Made by a program: the position numbers and the translations under genes. The notes under the pieces were generated by a model. The model was not told the origin of the DNA. It did not search any database and was given only the letters and a program-made list of their open reading frames with translations. DNA of 64,000 nucleotides from positions 74,300,290-74,364,289 of the forward strand of contig NC_092048.1 of assembly GCF_003086295.3 (NCBI RefSeq), written 5' to 3'. Below are positions 58,854 to 64,000 of this stretch, in pieces; position 1 is the first letter of the stretch; the number at the start of each line of letters is the position of its first letter. Source of the DNA: Arachis hypogaea. Its lineage: Eukaryota; Streptophyta; Magnoliopsida; Fabales; Fabaceae.

Positions 58854-59265
58854 AATGGAACTAAAGGCCGAAGAAACCTCTAGAAAGAGGAAAGGGAAGA
58901 CAATTGCTTCCACTCCGAGTCATGGGAAGATGGAGAGATTCATCTCACAAGCCCATCACTAAGAAAAGGATGGAGCAAACAAGAGAGCCCACTCATGGAC
59001 CTCAACAAGAGCATGAGAAAATTCCTCATCATGAAATCCTGAGATACCTCAAGGGATGCACTTTTCTCCATAAAATTATTGGGAGCAAATCAACACCTCC
59101 TTAGGAGAATTAAGCTCCAACATGGGACAACTAAGGATGGAGCACCAAGAGCACTCCATCCTCCTCCATGAAATTAGAGAAGACCAAAGAGCCATGAGGG
59201 AGGAGCAACAAAGGCAAGGAAGAGACATAGAGGAGCTCAAGCACTCCATAAGATCTTCAAGATGA
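58854..59265 (+). pseudogene. Third-ORF relic of element 3
   Basis: Begins ATGGAACTAAAGGCC with peptide SRKRKGKTIAS and then ERFISQAHH, similar to the start of the element G third ORF (SRKRKEKALAS, RFFSKAHQ). Frames are broken, but 59083-59265 reads EQINTSLGELSSNMGQL and on through EIREDQRAMREEQQRQGRD to a TGA, a clear coiled-coil tail. Preceded by TAAGTTTGGTGTGG at 58805. Confidence 0.65.
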
Positions 59266-60372
59266 AGAACTAGCCGCCATCACTAAGGTGGACCCGTTCT
59301 TTAATCTCCTTGTTCTTATTTTTCTGTTTTTCGAAAATTATGCTTTATATTTTATTTATGTTTATGTCTTTATTGCATGATCATTGGTGTCTAGTGTCTA
59401 TTCCCTAAAGCTATGAATGTCCTATGAATCCATCACCTTTCTTAAATGAAAAAGGTTTTTAATTGCAAAAGAACAAGAAGTGCATGGTTTCGAATTTTAT
59501 CTTGAAGTTAGCTTAGTTATTTTGATGTGGTGGCAATACTTTTTGTTTTCTGAATGAATGCTTAAACAGTGCATATTTTTGAATTTGTTGTTTATGAATG
59601 TTAAAATTGTTGGCTCTTGAAAGAATAATGAAAAAAGAGAAATGTTATTGATAATCTGAAAAATCATAAAATTAATTCTTGAAGCAAGAAAAAGCAGTGA
59701 AAAGCAAGGCTTGCGTAAAAAAAAGAGAGAGAAAAAGAAAAAGAAAAAAGCAAGCAGAAAAAGCCAGTAACCCTTTAAACCAAAAGGCAAGGGTAGAAAA
59801 AGGATCCAAGGCTTTGAGCATTAATGGATAGGAGGGCCCACAGGAATAAAATCCTGGCCTAAGCGGCTGAACCAAACTGTCCCTAACCATGTGCTTGTGG
59901 CGTGAAGGTGTCAAGTGAAAGCTTGAGACTGAGCGGTTAAAGTTGTGGTCCAAAGCAAAAAAAGAGTGTGCTTAAGAGCTCTGGACACCTCTAACTGGGG
60001 ACTCTAGCAAAGCTGAGTCACAATCTGAAAAGGTTCACCCAGTTATGTGTCTGTGGCATTTATGTATCCGGTGGTAATACTGAAAAACAAAATGCTTAGG
60101 GTCACGGCCAAGACTCATAAAGTAGCTGTGTTCAAGAATCAACATACTGAACTAGGAGAATCAATAACACTATTTGAATTCTGAGTTCCTATAGATGCCA
60201 ATCATTCTGAACTTCAAAGGATAAAGTAAGATTCCAAAACTGTTCAGAAGCAAAAAGGCTACAAGTCCCGCTCATCTAATTGAAGCTAATCTTCATTGAT
60301 AAGTTTGGAATTTATTGTATATTCTCTTCCTTTTATCCTATTTTGTTTTCAGTTGCTTGGGGACAAGCAACA
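59266..60372 (+). other. 3' untranslated region of element 3
   Basis: Non-coding, closely similar to 22515-23650 of element A over about 1 kb. Confidence 0.75.
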
Positions 60373-60389
60373 ATTTAAGTTTGGTGTTG
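60373..60389 (+). other. PPT-position sequence of element 3
   Basis: ATTTAAGTTTGGTGTTG abuts the 3' LTR; identical to element A. Confidence 0.65.
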
Positions 60390-62063
60390 TGATGAGTGGA
60401 TAATTTATACCCTTTTTGGCATTGTTTTTAGGTAGTTATTAATATGTTTTAGTTAGTTTTTATTATATTTTTATTAGTTTTTATTCAAAAAATCATACTT
60501 CTGGACTTTACTATGAGTTTGTGTATTTTTCTATGATTTCAGGTATTTTCTGGCTAAAATTGAGGGACCTGAGCAAAAATCTGATTCAGAGGCTGAAAAA
60601 GGACTGCAGATGCTGTTGGATTCTGACCTTGCTACACTCGAAAGGGATTTTCTCAAGATACAGAAGCCCAATTGGCACGCTCTTAATTGCATTGGAAAGT
60701 AGACATCTTGGGCTTTCCAGAAATATGTAATAGTCCATACTTTGCCCGAGATTTGATGGCCCAAACTGGCGTCAAAACGCCAATTAGAGACCCTTTTCTG
60801 GCGTTAAATGCCAGAACTGGCATAAAAACTGGAGTTAAACGCCCAAACTGGCACCAGAACTGGCGTTTAACTCCAAGAAAAGCATACGCACGTGAAAGCT
60901 TCAATGCTCAGCGCAAGCACACACCAAGTGGGCCCGGAAGTGTATTTCTGCATCATTTACTTATTTCTGTAAACCCTAGGTTACTAGTTCATTATAAATA
61001 GGACCTCTTGCTATTGTATTTTCATCTTTTGATCATCGTTTGATCTCTTGATCACGTTTTGGGGGCTGGCCATTCAGCCATGCCTGGACCTTCATCACTT
61101 ATGTATTTTCAACGGTAGAGTTTCTACACCTCATAGATTAAGGTGTGGAGCTCTGCTGTTCCTTATGAATTAATGCAATTACTACTGTTTTCTATTCAAT
61201 TCAAGCTTATCTTCATTCTAAGATATCCATTCGCACTTCAACATGATGAATGTGATGATTATGTGACACTCGTCACCATTCTCACTTATGAATGCGTGCC
61301 TGACAACCACTTCCGTTCTACATGAAAACGAGCTTGAATGCATATCTCTTGGCCTCCTAGTTCACGACGCATGGTTGTCTCTCCTGAAAACAGAGCCCTC
61401 CATTCCGTGAGATCAGAGTCTTCGTGGTATAGGCTAGAACCATTGGCAGCATTCCTAGGATCCGAAAAGTCTAAACCATGTCTGTGGTATTCCGAGTAGG
61501 ATCCGGGAAGGGATGACTGTGACGAGCTTCAAACCTGCGAATGTGGGGTGCAAGTGACAGTGTGGAAAAGGACAATGGTCCTATTCCGACGCTAGTGGGA
61601 ACCGACAGATAATTAGCCCTGCAGTGACAACGCAAATGGATTTGTTTTCATCCGAGAGGATCATACAGCTTGCCATGGAAGGAGGTAACACATGGTTGGA
61701 AGAAGGCTGTAGGAAAGCAAAGGTTCAGAAGCAACAAGCAACTCCATACGCTTATCTGAAATTTCCACTAATAATTACATATGTATCTCTATCCTATTTT
61801 ATATTTTACCTGTCTTTTAATTATCAAAACCTCATAACCATTTGAATCCGCTTGACTGGGATTTACAAGGATGACCATAGCTTGTTTCAAGCCGACAATC
61901 TCCGTGGGATCGACCCTTACTCACGTAAGGTATTACTTGGACGACCCAGTGCACTTGCTGGTTGGTTGCACGGAATTGTGATAGAAGTCTTGAGATCATG
62001 TTCTCCCACACCAAGTTTTTGGCACTATAGCCAGGGAATGAATAATCACGATTTCGCGTACTA
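60390..62063 (+). repeat. 3' LTR of element 3
   Basis: It begins TGATGAGTGGATAATTTATA and ends CGCGTACTA (terminal CCA mutated to CTA), followed by TGGAC. Hairpin at 60692-60720; palindromic words at 60764-60872. Confidence 0.9.
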
Positions 62064-62068
62064 TGGAC

Positions 62069-63640
62069 CTTAAATATGAAGGTGAGACCATTATTTCAGC
62101 ATTGCAAACCTGGGCGTGGCACGCCAATTCCTTTCCTAAAATGGGCATGGCACGCCAGGTCTTGGGCGTAGCATGTCAGTTCTAATGGCCAGAGAGGAAG
62201 ATTTAATGCATCATTGAAGGTGTGGCATACCAGTTTCACTACACAAGGGGCGTGGCACGCCAAGAATGGGCGTGGCATGCTGGGGTATTTGACAGACTGA
62301 CCACTTCACCTTCAAATGGGCATAGCTTGAGCTACAGAAGTCCAAATGAGTTGATTCTAGTGGTGTTAGAAAGCTGACATCTAGGACTTTCTAATAATAT
62401 ATAATACTCTATGATAAACATTCATTTTAAGGCCTAAACAACTCCATCTATCCAGCATTGCAAAGTGGGTCATACTCCAAAGAGCAAATTCAAGTTGGCG
62501 TGGCACGCCATCTTCTTCCTGCAGCCCCCAACCTTCAACCAAGCCCACTCCAACTCTCATTCAAGCCACAATTGTCAACCAATCAAGGCCACAAGAAGCA
62601 TCTAGAATAGTTTATTTTCATCTCATTGTAATTTGCTTTCAATTTTATTTAAGATTGTAATTTAGGGGAGCCTATATAAAGGCCTTAGTTTCATAGAATT
62701 AAGGGCTATCATCTATCATCATTCTGGACACAATTGGAGGAGTGAGTCTTCAAACCCTCCTTTCCACCATTCTCTTCTTCTCTTTTCTTTCTTACTTGTA
62801 AATATTTTAGTTATGAATTACTAACTCTTTCCATTAGGAAAGAGAGCTCTATTGCTATTTGATGGATTGATTATTTTTATTCTTCTTCTTCTCTTCATCT
62901 CTCTTTAATTTACTAGAAGGGATTTTGTTCTTCATGTTAGCATTCAATTATCTTGGAAAAGTGATTGAATGTATTTGGGTTTTATGTGAACCTTGGAAGA
63001 GGAATCATAAAACCATGCTTGAAATCCTTTCTCACACTTGAGTAGATTTGGGTTTTGGGTTGGATATTGTGACATTTAATCTACCCACTACTTGGATTTA
63101 TAAGGATGTGTGGTATAATCAGGGAACAAGCTTTATCTCTTCTCATGGGCAACTAGACCAAGGGAGTGGCTATTGATCAAGATTGGAGAGATTGAGTTAC
63201 CAAGGAATTAGGACTCAATCACTGATGATTGCCAAGAGGTCAATGAGTTGCATGATTGAAGATGTGATGAAATCAATTAATCCAGAGAATGTAATATCTC
63301 TTGATCCCAATGCTTATTTTATCTTTCTTTCTTTTATTTACTTTATGGTTATTTACATTGTCTGCACTTTACATTTCCAGGACTTTACTTTCTTATACTT
63401 TACTTTCCTTGCCATTTACTTTCTTGCACTTTATTACTTTCCTTTACTTTCATGTCATTTATATTTCTTGTTGATTATCTCTCCTTAATGTTTATCTAAC
63501 TAGAATAATTAATCAACTATTATTTGTTTAATCCGTTAATCCTCGTGGGATCGACCTCACTCTTGTGAGTTTTTACTTGACGAAAATTCGGTATACTTGT
63601 CAAAGGAATTTTTGTAGTGATACATTAATTCCGTCTATCA
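62069..63640 (+). repeat. LTR of element 4, second part
   Basis: It continues the LTR begun at 51288: GGGCGTGGCACGCC words (62111-62280, 62497), the hairpin at 62366-62394, a GCCTATATAAAGG promoter-like box at 62670-62682, and the terminal CTCGTGGGATCGACC segment; ends CCGTCTATCA. Total LTR about 2.36 kb. Confidence 0.8.
62670..62682 (+). promoter_or_regulatory. TATA box of the element 4 LTR
   Basis: GCCTATATAAAGG is a strong plant TATA box, well placed in the middle of the LTR after the palindrome/hairpin region; transcription would start about 30 bp downstream. Confidence 0.6.
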
Positions 63641-63646
63641 AGTTTA

Positions 63647-63664
63647 TGGCGCTGTTGCCGGGGA
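63647..63664 (+). other. Primer-binding site of element 4, tRNA-Asp
   Basis: TGGCGCTGTTGCCGGGGA follows the LTR end CTATCA by six bases. Confidence 0.9.
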
Positions 63665-63909
63665 TTAATTGTGATTAACAAACTACCGGTTGATTGATTA
63701 TCTAGATTAGGCATTTTTCTTTTGTCTTTGATTTCTTTTGTTTATTTATTTTCTTTTGCTAACTAACTGTTTGTGATATTGCCTCACTGGGAATTTTCTC
63801 AATTGTGACAAGGGAAATTCCAATATCTTTTATCTTGGTGATTGTGTTAGTTACACAGAATTTTCAAGAAAGAATAGAGTATCTTTTATATTTTGGTCAA
63901 TCAAATTTC

Positions 63910-64000
63910 ATGAAAAACTTTCCACCACCACAGAATGATTCACATTATCATGCTCATGGTGGGTGGGAGTATCAAGAACATGAAATGGGGTGCTTTCCAG
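63910..64000 (+). CDS. Start of the element 4 interior ORF (probable gag), cut by the window
   Basis: An ATG at 63910 opens a frame to the window end whose peptide starts MKNFPPPQNDSHYHAHGGWE. The position, about 245 bases after the PBS, and the P/Q/H-rich start suggest a Gag-type polyprotein; too short to be sure. Confidence 0.4.
   Translation, partial: MKNFPPPQNDSHYHAHGGWEYQEHEMGCFP

Larger units (their letters stand above)
52073..62063 (+). mobile_element. Element 3: non-autonomous gag-protease-only Athila-like element
   Basis: 9991 bp, LTRs of 1638 and 1674 bp, perfect 5-bp target duplication, tRNA-Asp PBS. LTR start TGATGAGCAGATAATTTATA is related to that of element A. The interior has a 1.8-kb leader, a broken gag-protease frame, then directly the conserved post-pol hairpin and 3' untranslated region; RT, RNase H and integrase are absent. 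It looks like the non-autonomous partner of an element A-type family (like Feral to FIDEL in peanut, from memory). Confidence 0.92.

Noticed and set aside
1..64000. CRISPR-like regular repeats
   Set aside because: The regular arrays (for example 21889-22092 and 38641-39050) are palindromic units with near-constant spacers inside LTR elements of a plant genome; spacers are not unique.

Overview
The window is plant nuclear DNA, most likely from a legume and probably peanut (Arachis). The legume/Arachis assignment is an inference: it rests on the LTR families with GGCG..CGCC palindromes that I recall from that genus, and no search was run. One intact host gene lies in a sea of nested LTR retrotransposons, most of them Ty3/gypsy of the Athila type, recognised by a primer-binding site complementary to tRNA-Asp, gag, and an aspartic protease fused in frame to gag.

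Left part (1-13.3 kb): an Athila-like gag remnant (1-2313) is cut by an odd element with a 5.26 kb LTR and only 601 bp of interior (2314-9041). Its truncated 3' LTR abuts an inverted partial Athila LTR (9042-10409). A 1.1 kb polypyrimidine-to-polypurine tract follows, then a minus-strand long-LTR fragment. From 13.3 to 25.5 kb a degenerate Helitron replicase/helicase coding region (minus strand) is split by a full-length Athila-like element (element A, 13972-25216) with a perfect 5-bp target duplication, ATAAG. Element A carries gag, protease, RT, RNase H and integrase, all broken by stops.

Middle (25.5-36 kb): an LTR fragment, a truncated AP2/ERF-domain pseudogene, AT-rich intergenic DNA, and an 11-exon ESCRT-III gene of the VPS2.2/VPS2.3 type (CDS 29098-33725) whose exons all join in frame. 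Then comes a Tat/Ogre-type LTR with a gag stub and a minus-strand LTR fragment.

Right part (36-64 kb): four nested stacks. Element D (plus) is split by element C (minus, 37587-44078, TSD GTCCG), a very young non-autonomous element with near-identical LTRs, an intact gag and no pol. An unassigned, organelle-like segment follows. Next is a minus-strand Athila-type LTR (B) that contains a 2.0 kb hAT element (8-bp TSD CTCCTAAC) carrying captured exons of a metallo-hydrolase gene. B sits in the third ORF of an older element G. G's pol end is interrupted by element 4, which in turn holds element 3 (52073-62063, TSD TGGAC), a second gag-protease-only element.

The most interesting non-coding signals are: (i) family-specific CpG-rich palindrome arrays near the start of each LTR; (ii) a hairpin with conserved GACATC loop and paired stem changes that is shared between different LTR families; (iii) a second covarying hairpin array in the giant-LTR family; (iv) a short hairpin just downstream of the retroelement coding regions, kept in four elements.
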